Of a DNA stretch of 53,644 nucleotides, positions 35,411 to 44,029 are shown piece after piece (the first letter of the stretch is position 1; each line of letters starts with the position of its first letter). Under the pieces are notes generated by a model that saw only the letters and a program-made list of their open reading frames with translations, was not told the origin of the DNA and made no database searches. Origin of the DNA: RFSX01 sp964495785. GTDB lineage: Bacteria > Bacteroidota > Bacteroidia > Chitinophagales > Saprospiraceae. The position numbers and the translations under genes were made by a program. The stretch spans positions 1 through 53,644 of the forward strand of contig CAZBXL010000019.1 of the NCBI GenBank assembly GCA_964495785.1, read 5' to 3'.

Positions 35411-36535
35411 TTAGTTAGATTTTTCAATTTCATTTATATGTTTGACTTCCATGCCCTCATAAGCACCTGGGAGATTTTTACTTAATATTTCTATACCGTC
35501 TGGCAAACCCCTAACGATGGCTTCAGTATCTGTGTAGTGAACAGCATTTATTTCATGAGTTTTAAGTTTATTCTCTTCGAATACGAAAACTTTATCATTT
35601 TCTACAATTAGTTTTCTTGATATCTTGTAAGTGTTATCTTCCTGCTTAGCATTGAGCTCTGCTTCGAGGTACATACCCTCACGGAGACCCTTGCCATTAA
35701 CTCTAATATAGGCCTGGACAGTCTGAGTATTAGGATCTATAAGACTATTGACCCGATTGACTTTTCCTGTCCATGATTTTGTATTTTCTACATTTCGTAA
35801 TTTGACAGTATTACCTATTTTTAATAAATCTGCAAAGGAAGAATTAACGGCGACTTCTAACTCATATATATTTGGATTAATGAATTCGCCAAGTTTCTGA
35901 CCTGACCTGATGAGTGCACCTTTATCTACCGTAGCTTCAGTAAGTATTCCATTGAAGGGAGCATAAATTGTATATTTTCTAAGCCGCTCTTCTATGTTCT
36001 TGACACTGTACCAAGCAGTACTAATATTTTTACCTGCTACATATAGCTTTTCCTTGTCAGAAGATGCCTTAGGCAGATTAGGTATAGCTTTGTTGATATC
36101 GAATTTATTGACATATTCTTGCCATTTAGGATACGCTTCTGGATAATCAAATTTTAGATCGGGGAGTATAGCTACAATCTGATTGAAGAGTGTACTTTTC
36201 TGAGATTTAAGACTTGCTCGATCTTCGTCACTATTGATTTGTAGTAGTATATCTCCTTGTTCGTAATATATGCCTGGCTTAAATGTACGGGCGCTATTCT
36301 CAAAAATACCTTGTACCTCAGAATACAATTCTATACGATCACGTGCAGCCAGATTTCCACTTGCTGTTATGGTGATCGGCGTAGAGGCGTTTTTCACTAT
36401 CTCAGTGTAGACGATCGGGACAGCCCTGTCTTCTTTCGGTGGTAACTTACGCTCTCTGTTCTCCATGGCCTTCATGCCCCAGAAGCCGATTGCAATAATA
36501 ATTATACCGAGAAGACTTACTAAAAATTTTCTCAT
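35411..36535 (-). CDS. periplasmic adaptor (membrane fusion) subunit of RND exporter
   Basis: A 374-aa membrane-fusion protein, first gene of the three-gene efflux operon. It has an uncleaved or cleavable N-terminal hydrophobic helix (LVSLLGIIIIAIGFW), a lipoyl/biotinyl-like half-motif (ITITASGNLAARDRIELYSEVQG), a helical hairpin with LKSQKSTLFNQIV, the second half-motif (YTIYAPFNGILTEATVDKGALIRSGQKLG) and a beta-barrel region (VNRVNSLIDPNTQTVQAYIRV). It bridges pump and TolC channel in the periplasm. A short inverted repeat, GTCATA-N12-TATGAC, lies about 50 bp upstream (36582-36605) and could be a regulator site. Confidence 0.93.
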   Translation of the reverse strand: MRKFLVSLLGIIIIAIGFWGMKAMENRERKLPPKEDRAVPIVYTEIVKNASTPITITASGNLAARDRIELYSEVQGIFENSARTFKPGIYYEQGDILLQINSDEDRASLKSQKSTLFNQIVAILPDLKFDYPEAYPKWQEYVNKFDINKAIPNLPKASSDKEKLYVAGKNISTAWYSVKNIEERLRKYTIYAPFNGILTEATVDKGALIRSGQKLGEFINPNIYELEVAVNSSFADLLKIGNTVKLRNVENTKSWTGKVNRVNSLIDPNTQTVQAYIRVNGKGLREGMYLEAELNAKQEDNTYKISRKLIVENDKVFVFEENKLKTHEINAVHYTDTEAIVRGLPDGIEILSKNLPGAYEGMEVKHINEIEKSN

Positions 36536-36581
36536 ACTTGATTAAAGTTGCTATAAATGCTTGATTAAGAAACGAATATAC

Positions 36582-36605
36582 GTCATATGTGGTACTCCGT
36601 ATGAC
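36582..36605. promoter_or_regulatory. inverted repeat upstream of the efflux operon
   Basis: GTCATA and TATGAC are inverted copies 12 bp apart, 47 bp upstream of the adaptor start. Six-base arms can arise by chance in AT-rich DNA, so a role as an operator is only possible. Confidence 0.25.
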
Positions 36606-36791
36606 TAAGGCATTAATTTAGTTGACATATTGACGGATAGCGGGTATGAGTTACTATTATTGGATGAGATTTAATGTGAGTTGTCGCGTAGTCTAATTAA
36701 AATCAGATCTTATGTTTTTATGTTCGTATCTAATTTTCTATCAATTATTTTAAATGATTAGCAATAGTATTCAGTTATTTCTTTAAAATAT

Positions 36792-37664
36792 TCAATCATT
36801 AAAATACATCAGATCATTAGAAGTGAATGTCCACTCAGGTGTCACAATATGAGAATCATTAAAACTGTACCATGGACTCAACTGGACATTAGTCGGATTC
36901 TTCAAGATCTGAATCTCTTGTGCTGGCATATAACTCTGGGCTAAAAGATAGATGGTTTGCCCGGTTTCAGTTTCTATTGCTTTGTCTACTATAATGACTG
37001 CATGTCCAGGATGTCCACCCTGTATAAGAACATCACCTATTTGTGCATCAGATACATTTTTGGCTATAAGTTCTTTCTCTAACGATGCTGTACCTGCATA
37101 CATAAAGATCAATTCCATATATTCCCAGAAGTCATCATAAGTATTGGAGGCAGATCTCTCTTGGCTCCACCAAGTTTTGTTGCCCTTCACATTCATTCTA
37201 TGACCATTCATCCATTTTTTGTATTCGACTTTATGTCCATTGGTGAAATTGAAGTGGATTTGGTTATATTTTTTTTCATACCATAAGTACTCGGCTCGTA
37301 ATCTCATGACAGCATCTGCACATTGATGTAGATTTTTATCGCCGATATCTAAGTCTATGACTGCTTGATATATATCATTGTTTGACTTAGTGTTGCCATC
37401 GAAGTATTTTACAAGTGACCCTTCTGGCTTTAGTTTTAGATTCCTTAGATATTCTTGAAATGAGTTATCATTTTCTAAGCTACGCTCATAACCTGACGGA
37501 GTTTGTATTCTTGTTTTGATGAGATCATTCTCGATACTGTGTTCTCCTAATATAATTTCATTATTAATTTCTGAAAAGTCTTCTGGGGAGTAGCTGCTGG
37601 AATTCTTGCAGCTTACAGAGAATACAATGAGGACTGAGATGAGAACTAATATATCTTTTGTCAT
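36792..37664 (-). CDS. DUF4846 lipoprotein
   Basis: A 290-aa protein recognised as DUF4846 from TPSGYERS, FQEYLRNLKLKPEGSLVKY, QCADAVMRLRAEYLWYEKKY, HFNFTNG and the C-terminal IGDVLIQGGHPGHAVIIVD. The last segment, with a Gly-rich loop and His followed by a hydrophobic strand, resembles a hydrolase-like fold, but the family has no settled function to my knowledge. The signal peptide ends in FSVSC (Cys19), which is compatible with a lipoprotein though the lipobox is not ideal. It stands alone, between the efflux operon and the divergent response-regulator gene. Confidence 0.85.
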   Translation of the reverse strand: MTKDILVLISVLIVFSVSCKNSSSYSPEDFSEINNEIILGEHSIENDLIKTRIQTPSGYERSLENDNSFQEYLRNLKLKPEGSLVKYFDGNTKSNNDIYQAVIDLDIGDKNLHQCADAVMRLRAEYLWYEKKYNQIHFNFTNGHKVEYKKWMNGHRMNVKGNKTWWSQERSASNTYDDFWEYMELIFMYAGTASLEKELIAKNVSDAQIGDVLIQGGHPGHAVIIVDKAIETETGQTIYLLAQSYMPAQEIQILKNPTNVQLSPWYSFNDSHIVTPEWTFTSNDLMYFND

Positions 37665-38001
37665 TTATGATTATGAGAGTCTTAATTAGAATCTATCAAT
37701 AACACATAAGATCTAATGTTATCTATATCATCTTATTATATTATAAAATACCAAAGAGGTGTCATATACATTCTATAACATTTGTCTGCAAGAATATAGT
37801 ATATAACTAATTGGATATCAAAGGAATATATTTTGATAATCTTATAATGGATATCGTATATCTCTCATTATCAGTAACTTATGTTCTGTATTTAATACAT
37901 TACAATAAAATGTAATTTGTATTTAACTATTTTACAGTTGCTTATGTATTATAAAAATAAATAATATATCTTAGTGCTTTATTTACACTTCAATTTAAGC
38001 A
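37665..38001. other. AT-rich intergenic region between divergent genes
   Basis: 337 bp of very AT-rich sequence (many ATATC and TATAA runs) between the DUF4846 and response-regulator genes. It must hold both promoters, but I cannot place them with confidence, and I see no reading frame or RNA. Confidence 0.5.
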
Positions 38002-39276
38002 ATGGCAAAGATTCTCATAGTCGACGACGACAGAAGCATAAGAAGAACACTAAAGGATATATTAGAATTTGAAAAGTATGAAGTCCATGAAGCTGAAGAT
38101 GGCCTTACTTGTTTAGTTAAGGTTAAGCAAGATAAATATGACATTATCATTTTAGATATCAAGATGCCTAAGATGGATGGCATGGATGCCATAGACAGAT
38201 TACAAGAAATCTGCCCAGACATTCCTGTTATTATGATCAGTGGACATGGGGATATCGATACTGCCGTAGAGGCTGTTAAGAAAGGAGCATTTGACTTCCT
38301 ATCTAAGCCACCAGATCTTAATAGACTTCTGATTACTGTACGTAATGGATTAGATAAGTCTACATTAATAGTACAGAAGAAAACTCTACAACGTAAGGTT
38401 AAGAAGTCTAAGGTGCAAGAGATCGTAGGGACGTCACCAGAGATCAGTATTATCAAAGAGACTATAGAGAAAGTGGCACCTACAGATGCCAGAGTCCTCA
38501 TACAAGGTCCTAATGGAACAGGAAAAGAACTTGTAGCCAGATGGCTACATGAATATAGTGCTCGTAAGACTGGTCCTATGGTGGAAGTTAATTGTGCTGC
38601 CATTCCATCAGAGCTTATTGAATCAGAACTATTTGGTCATGAGAAAGGGTCTTTTACTTCAGCTCATAAGCAAAGAATAGGCAAGTTTGAGCTAGCCAAT
38701 AAAGGGACTCTATTCTTAGATGAGATAGGAGATATGAGTCTCAGTGCACAAGCTAAAGTTCTGAGAGTATTGCAAGAAAGCAGAATCATGAGAGTAGGTG
38801 GGGAGAAGGAACTTAACGTAGATGTAAGAGTCGTCGCAGCCACTAATAAAGACCTCAGAAAGGAGATCGCTAAGGGTAACTTTAGAGAAGATCTATTCCA
38901 CAGATTAGCTGTTATTATAATGAGAGTGCCTTCTCTCAATAAGAGAAGAGAGGATATACCACAGCTCGTAGAGCACTTTAATGTCAAAGTGTGCAAGGAA
39001 TATGGTATTGCGACCAAAGAAATAGAGCCTAAAGCGATAGAAGAATTAAAGAAAATTAACTGGACGGGTAATATCAGAGAGTTAAGAAATGTCGTAGAAC
39101 GTCTTATCATTCTTAGTAAAGAAAAAGTGACTAAGAAGGATGTCTTGGACTATGCCACTAAGGTGAGTAATACAAGAAATAATATGGATGATCTATTTGA
39201 TAAATTTAACTCATTTGCAGAGATGAGGGATCACTTAGAGAAAGAATACGAGAAGTATAAGTCCGTTGTATATTAG
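38002..39276 (+). CDS. NtrC-type response regulator without DNA-binding domain
   Basis: This 424-aa protein has a receiver domain (1 to about 120) with acidic DDD at 8-10, phosphoacceptor Asp52 in LDIKMP and the Lys of LSKPPD. The AAA+ sigma-54 activation domain follows (about 140-365): Walker A GPNGTGKE, the sigma-54 contact loop GSFTSA in place of GAFTGA, Walker B GTLFLDEIGD, and FREDLFHRLAVI. The AAA+ lid WTGNIRELRNVVERLIIL is normal. After it come only about 60 residues, ending FNSFAEMRDHLEKEYEKYK, with no Fis-type helix-turn-helix, so the protein probably cannot bind DNA itself. From memory many Bacteroidota have such NtrC-like proteins, so it may act from solution or with a partner. No histidine kinase is adjacent. 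Confidence 0.9.
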   Translation: MAKILIVDDDRSIRRTLKDILEFEKYEVHEAEDGLTCLVKVKQDKYDIIILDIKMPKMDGMDAIDRLQEICPDIPVIMISGHGDIDTAVEAVKKGAFDFLSKPPDLNRLLITVRNGLDKSTLIVQKKTLQRKVKKSKVQEIVGTSPEISIIKETIEKVAPTDARVLIQGPNGTGKELVARWLHEYSARKTGPMVEVNCAAIPSELIESELFGHEKGSFTSAHKQRIGKFELANKGTLFLDEIGDMSLSAQAKVLRVLQESRIMRVGGEKELNVDVRVVAATNKDLRKEIAKGNFREDLFHRLAVIIMRVPSLNKRREDIPQLVEHFNVKVCKEYGIATKEIEPKAIEELKKINWTGNIRELRNVVERLIILSKEKVTKKDVLDYATKVSNTRNNMDDLFDKFNSFAEMRDHLEKEYEKYKSVVY

Positions 39277-39321
39277 GATTAAATTATTAGCAAATTTTTA
39301 TCGTAAAAAAGAAAATCAGAT

Positions 39322-40029
39322 ATGTCAGATACATCTAAGCCAAAGATGAAGCAGTGGAAAGAAGTTAAGGGTGAGAACTCTTGGACGATGTTCAAAGTAA
39401 TTGCCGAGTTTGTTGAAGGTTTTGATAAAATGAATAAGCAAGGTCCTTGCATATCCATTTTTGGATCAGCTAGGACTAAGCCCGGAGCTAAGTATTATGA
39501 GATGTCTGTAGAGATCGCTCGAGCTCTTGTGAGAGAAGGCTTTGGTATCATTACTGGAGGAGGCCCTGGTATTATGGAAGCAGGTAACAAAGGTGCATAT
39601 TTAGAAAAAGGTCTATCTATAGGATTAAATATTGAGTTGCCATTTGAGCAATCAGGTAATCAATATATCGATGTAGATAAGAACTTAGATCATAGATATT
39701 TCTTTATCAGAAAGGTGATGTTCATTAAGTATTCTCAGGCCATTGTTGTCATGCCTGGTGGCTTTGGGACATTAGATGAACTCTTTGAGACATTGACCTT
39801 GATACAGACAGACAAGATCAGTAAAGTCCCTGTTGTGTTAGTGGGATCTGATTTCTGGACAGGCCTCATTGATTGGGTTAAGAATACGATGTTAGACCAG
39901 TTTGGTAATATATCTCCTGAAGATTTAGAATTGATTCCTATAGTAGATAGTGTTGATGATGTCGTTAAGATTATCAATGACTTCTACAAAACATCTAACC
40001 ACGAACTTAAGCCTAATTATCAGCTATAA
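39322..40029 (+). CDS. LOG-family protein (Rossmann fold, nucleotide phosphoribohydrolase-like)
   Basis: A 235-aa protein of the LOG / lysine-decarboxylase-like group (TIGR00730). The signatures are ISIFGSARTKPG, GFGIITGGGPGIMEAGNKGA and the catalytic MPGGFGTLDELFETLTLIQ. Family members remove ribose 5-phosphate from nucleoside monophosphates, as in cytokinin activation, and are not lysine decarboxylases. It starts 45 bp after the response-regulator gene on the same strand. Its stop is only 4 bp from the stop of the convergent porin gene, leaving no room for a separate terminator. Confidence 0.9.
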   Translation: MSDTSKPKMKQWKEVKGENSWTMFKVIAEFVEGFDKMNKQGPCISIFGSARTKPGAKYYEMSVEIARALVREGFGIITGGGPGIMEAGNKGAYLEKGLSIGLNIELPFEQSGNQYIDVDKNLDHRYFFIRKVMFIKYSQAIVVMPGGFGTLDELFETLTLIQTDKISKVPVVLVGSDFWTGLIDWVKNTMLDQFGNISPEDLELIPIVDSVDDVVKIINDFYKTSNHELKPNYQL

Positions 40030-40033
40030 TTGG

Positions 40034-41956
40034 TCAATCATATAGTTGCCATCTAACCCCAAATCTGATCATAGCATCATATTGGGGATAGTCCACAATT
40101 TGAAAATGTGGTTCTCTTATAAGTAAGTCTGTGAAGTTGTCTAACTTGACAAATACTCTAAACTTATCGACTTTAAAATTGGCAAATAACTCAGAATAAT
40201 AGAAGGGTTCTAGTGTCTCTTCTGTCTGATAGAATTGTCCATTAGCTGGCATGAATTTCAGATATCCATCAAAATTGTAGTTGTAATAAATCACACCTAA
40301 TTGCGATAATAATCTCTTCTTAAAAAGGAATGACTGTAAGTATAACTTATGTATGCTGTACACTCTGGGCAGGTGATAAACGTTATCTGTAAAACTCTGA
40401 TAAGCTACAGAATTCTCCATCCCAATAAATTTCCATCTGAATTTTTGAGTACCGATAATCTGTAAGAATTTAGTATCAGAGGACTGTACCGGTAATGCAT
40501 CCACCCCGAAGTATACTGGATTATCAATCACACCACTATTCATTTCTACATCGAGATTAAGTTTATGCCAGTGTATTTGCCCACCGATGACGACTTCATT
40601 TATTTTACTGAATTCATTGTCATAGATAAGCATGTCAGTCAATACGAGCTGCTCTTGTATGATAGAAGGATCATATCTCATGAGCTTCATGTGGGCTTCT
40701 ATGGTCAGTCCTTTTATGCCATAGATTTCTAATGTAGGTTTTATTTTAAAATTACCGACATTCTCACCTATACCAAATGATACTTCTGCATTTAACGAGG
40801 TGAGTTTTTTTATATCCAATCCTATCTTAGAAAAAACAGCAGCATCATGATACTGTTCTGAGAATAGACTGTTGTTATAAGCTAAAAAACGATACTCCAT
40901 TCCTACATCTAAGTGAAATGCAGATGTCTGGATGCCTACATCAAATTTGTTACTTATTCTCGTAAATTTATTAAACTGCCTCAGACCTCTGCTATCTGTA
41001 AGGTAATCTCCGTACAGTAGCGTATCGTTAGAACTTGTAAGATCTTCGTCACCATAGAGATAGTAGCCCCTTTCTATATCTATGTGATGATGAGCTTGGT
41101 ATCTATTACTATCTAATTTTATAAAATTATCTAATCCATATGTGAAGTTCTGATGCCGCGTCTGACCAGGTGTGCTGCCTGTCGTGACAGGAACATTCAG
41201 CCTTTGACTCCTTATAAATCCAGTATTCCATACATCACTAAATAAATCTATAGGAGTGATGCCATCTGATTGAAAAGTGATTCCGCCGTTATTTGTTTCG
41301 TTGAAGTTGTTAGCGGCAAAACTAAAGATCAACTTATGTTTCTTAGCGGGCCCTGTTCTCGATATGGCTATACCTAACTGAGTCGCTTTAGTATTTTGAT
41401 TTAAGTAAATGCCATTTTCATTGATTCTGTTATAATCCAAACTCAATTCTACATTATCAGAAAATGATCTGGCAAACTTAGCACCAACGATAAAATTCTC
41501 TGAACCATCTGAAGGAGAGAAATACAAATCGTTGAAAGTTCTATTTGCTTCATATATAGGAAAATCAAAAATCCCCTTACGGTATATGTCATACTGGTGA
41601 TAACCTATATCCGTGTATATATCCTGACGACCTGTATAAATAATCTGCTGTGCTGAGGAAGCTTGATTCCCTAATGTCAGGGCACCCTCTCTGAAGCGGC
41701 GAGCTACAATATACTTCTCAAAATCATTAAATAAAGTATCAGTAAATGGACGTCTATCATCTACATCAGATAAAGTAAAATAATCTATGATCGTGGTATC
41801 TGGGACGTAACTTTGTAGTGGCGTTGCAGTTGTAGGATTAAATGTTCCTGAAGAAATATTACTTGGTGTGTTCTGAGCAGTTACCTCATAATTAGTCATC
41901 AGTATTGACAATAAGGCTATATATATGTAGGTTTTCTTGGTATAAATACTGCTCAT
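40034..41956 (-). CDS. Porin_10-family outer-membrane beta-barrel protein
   Basis: A 640-aa predicted porin of the Bacteroidota-specific Porin_10 family. The signal peptide ends at about residue 27 (EVTAQ). The family feature GYHQYDIYRKG, then the paired strands with NRTFNDLYFSPSDGSENFIVGAKFARSFSDNVELSLDYNRIN, and a C-terminal strand set ending AMIRFGVRWQLYD are visible. Alternating hydrophobic residues run along most of the chain, as expected for a barrel. The substrate is unknown. Confidence 0.85.
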   Translation of the reverse strand: MSSIYTKKTYIYIALLSILMTNYEVTAQNTPSNISSGTFNPTTATPLQSYVPDTTIIDYFTLSDVDDRRPFTDTLFNDFEKYIVARRFREGALTLGNQASSAQQIIYTGRQDIYTDIGYHQYDIYRKGIFDFPIYEANRTFNDLYFSPSDGSENFIVGAKFARSFSDNVELSLDYNRINENGIYLNQNTKATQLGIAISRTGPAKKHKLIFSFAANNFNETNNGGITFQSDGITPIDLFSDVWNTGFIRSQRLNVPVTTGSTPGQTRHQNFTYGLDNFIKLDSNRYQAHHHIDIERGYYLYGDEDLTSSNDTLLYGDYLTDSRGLRQFNKFTRISNKFDVGIQTSAFHLDVGMEYRFLAYNNSLFSEQYHDAAVFSKIGLDIKKLTSLNAEVSFGIGENVGNFKIKPTLEIYGIKGLTIEAHMKLMRYDPSIIQEQLVLTDMLIYDNEFSKINEVVIGGQIHWHKLNLDVEMNSGVIDNPVYFGVDALPVQSSDTKFLQIIGTQKFRWKFIGMENSVAYQSFTDNVYHLPRVYSIHKLYLQSFLFKKRLLSQLGVIYYNYNFDGYLKFMPANGQFYQTEETLEPFYYSELFANFKVDKFRVFVKLDNFTDLLIREPHFQIVDYPQYDAMIRFGVRWQLYD

Positions 41957-42023
41957 GCTGCTGCAAAATTAAGATATATTGATGGACAGCAGATATATTT
42001 ATAAAAACTTTAATCTGAGCTTA

Positions 42024-43193
42024 TTAGAAGCTATAATTAGTCGTAAAGTTAATTAAGCGTAGATCATATCTTGACTGAGGAGATGACTTGAACTGATTTT
42101 CATTTATCAGTGAGTTGATGCCCATCTCTGAATCTAACTGTAGAGTGACACGCTCAGATACAGAATAATTAACTCCCAATGATAATCCGAAATTTGTATC
42201 ATTAAAGAATAGTGTCTCTGGATCTTCTATGGAGCTTAGCGTCTGAGATAATTCTGATTTTAAAGTATTATCTACCTCAGAATTAAAAGTGTACCTAAAC
42301 TTAATACCTGTACCTACAGATATTTTTTCAGACAAATTGTAGTTGAGACTTATAGGTATAAATATCTGTTTGAGATCATGTATGCTTTTGTAATAAGTCG
42401 TTTTGTTCTCTAAGTCTACGTTTCTCATTACAATGTCATATGAGCTTCTCGATTTTGGTAGCATAGGTACAAAATGAAATTCTCTAGATAGATGATTAAA
42501 TCCCAATCCCGTACCGATTCCAAACTTATCACTTATGGCTACTTGGAAGCTTGCGACAAAACCATATCCTGTAAAGTCCATGTCGCTTGATACTGATGCA
42601 AGAACGCCTACTCTAAAGTCTACATCATTTCTGAAGAAATTTTTAAACCTTCCTCCATCATCAGATATTTGATTCTCAGGATCTACGTTAAATTGATCTC
42701 GGTTTAATTCTAACCTTAGTTTAGGATGTGAATGTAGACTATGCTTAGAGAATACATAATTATGTCTTAGCTGAAAAGTCTCTAATTTATCTAATGAGCT
42801 AAGGCTGTTATTCTGGATAGAACCATTATTTCTTGTGGGCATCGAAGTCTGTGGCTCACTATTGTTCACATAAATGTACTGTACTGGTCCTTGCACATAT
42901 TCTGTAATGGTAGTAGGAATAGTAACATTGTCATTAGGCTTATCTACACGTATTTCTTTTGTAACTGTCTGAGTTTTAGTAAGTGTGGAGAAGGGGACTT
43001 CCTGCTGTGATTGATATAGCAAGAATGCAATTACTGCTAGCGAGATAATCTGTGTTGCACCTAGTAAGTATGCAAGCTTACGACTACGCGGCACGATGAC
43101 CGGCATTTCATTGTCAAGTTTGTCACTAAGTTTTGACCAAGAATCATTTATGAAACTTTGGTCAAATTCATTTTCAGAATAATTATCCTGCAT
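42024..43193 (-). CDS. membrane-anchored protein with beta-barrel-like C-terminus, sigma-factor partner
   Basis: A 389-aa protein with an unusual make-up: a soluble N-terminal tail (SFINDSWSKLSDKLDNEMP), one transmembrane helix (about residues 40-60, LLGATQIISLAVIAFLLY), a Ser/Thr/Pro-rich linker, and a C-terminal half resembling a small outer-membrane beta-barrel domain (FRVGVLASVSSDMDFTGYGFVASFQVAISDKFGIGTGLGFNH ending in TNYSF). The N-terminal tail with tandem SW/SKLSDKL resembles the cytoplasmic part of anti-sigma factors. It overlaps the ECF sigma gene by 11 bp, so the two are translated together and this protein is a likely membrane-bound regulator of that sigma factor. No zinc-type HxxxCxxC motif is seen. 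Confidence 0.68.
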   Translation of the reverse strand: MQDNYSENEFDQSFINDSWSKLSDKLDNEMPVIVPRSRKLAYLLGATQIISLAVIAFLLYQSQQEVPFSTLTKTQTVTKEIRVDKPNDNVTIPTTITEYVQGPVQYIYVNNSEPQTSMPTRNNGSIQNNSLSSLDKLETFQLRHNYVFSKHSLHSHPKLRLELNRDQFNVDPENQISDDGGRFKNFFRNDVDFRVGVLASVSSDMDFTGYGFVASFQVAISDKFGIGTGLGFNHLSREFHFVPMLPKSRSSYDIVMRNVDLENKTTYYKSIHDLKQIFIPISLNYNLSEKISVGTGIKFRYTFNSEVDNTLKSELSQTLSSIEDPETLFFNDTNFGLSLGVNYSVSERVTLQLDSEMGINSLINENQFKSSPQSRYDLRLINFTTNYSF

Positions 43194-43734
43194 GGGATCG
43201 ATAATTATGATTATTGAGTATTATTTCTTGTAAGCGCTTTCTCGAATCTGACACGTGCCACTTAGAAGTTCCAATACTTATATTTTTTAAATCAGATATC
43301 TCTTTATGAGAATATCCTTTGATTGCAAATAAAATAAATACCTCTGCACTTGCTGCTGGTAGTTCATCTATCATCTTCAAGATATCTTCTTCGTAGAGAT
43401 TTTCTATGCCTCTATTAGATGTTATATCTGTCTCGTAATCTTCAAAAACCATGAACTTAACATAGTTCGCTTCTTTCCTGATTGCATCTGACATACTATG
43501 GAACACAATCTTTCTTATCCAGCCTTCAAAACTGCCTTTGTATTTATATTGATCGATTTTTTTAAAGACTTTGAGAAATCCGTCGTTAACTATCGCTACT
43601 GACTTGTCCTGATCTCTCACATATCTCATACACATATTCATCATAGTAGCGAAGTGGCACTTGTAGAGTGCTTCTTGACATTTTCTGTCATTTCGCATAC
43701 ATCCTTCTATGAGATATTTGTTATCCAAGATCAA
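43183..43734 (-). CDS. ECF-family RNA polymerase sigma factor
   Basis: A 183-aa sigma-70-family ECF factor. Region 2 is visible as LIEGCMRNDRKCQEALYKCHFATMMNMCMRYVRD and FLKVFKKIDQYKYKGSFEGWIRKIVFHSMSDAIRKEA; region 4 as LPAASAEVFILFAIKGYSHKEISDLKNISIGTSKWHVSDSRKRL, where the helix-turn-helix lies. The start is a TTG at 43734; the ATG at 43698 would cut into region 2, so I keep the longer frame. The stop overlaps the next gene by 11 bp. The sigma factor probably controls genes in response to a signal sensed through that partner. Confidence 0.9.
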   Translation of the reverse strand: MILDNKYLIEGCMRNDRKCQEALYKCHFATMMNMCMRYVRDQDKSVAIVNDGFLKVFKKIDQYKYKGSFEGWIRKIVFHSMSDAIRKEANYVKFMVFEDYETDITSNRGIENLYEEDILKMIDELPAASAEVFILFAIKGYSHKEISDLKNISIGTSKWHVSDSRKRLQEIILNNHNYRSHAG

Positions 43735-43876
43735 ATAAGTTGATTTAACTATAATATGAAGTTAATACAACTATCTATACTTTAATAGGTTATTGGCGAC
43801 TCTTTCGCAATTTCATCTTAGCAAATGATCTTTTCGAAATATTATATTTCCTTCATTAAGAAAACAAACGGCTACA

Positions 43877-43910
43877 AAATAAAATGAGGAAAATCAAAGA
43901 TTTTCCTCAT
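43877..43910 (-). terminator. Rho-independent terminator after the DUF4465 gene
   Basis: A perfect 12-bp inverted repeat (ATGAGGAAAATC / GATTTTCCTCAT) with a 3-nt loop is followed on the minus strand by a T-rich run. It lies about 120 bp after the DUF4465 stop and upstream of the sigma-factor gene, so it ends the B12-uptake operon. Confidence 0.85.
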
Positions 43911-44029
43911 GAAGTAGTTGTAGATGTTTTTTCATAGCTGTCTATTTAGGTAGACGAGCTATTGGAGTGTCTTGGTTGGGTCTTAAAGACAAATATTTTT
44001 GATATCAAGTGTTTTAAGGGACTTAAGCT

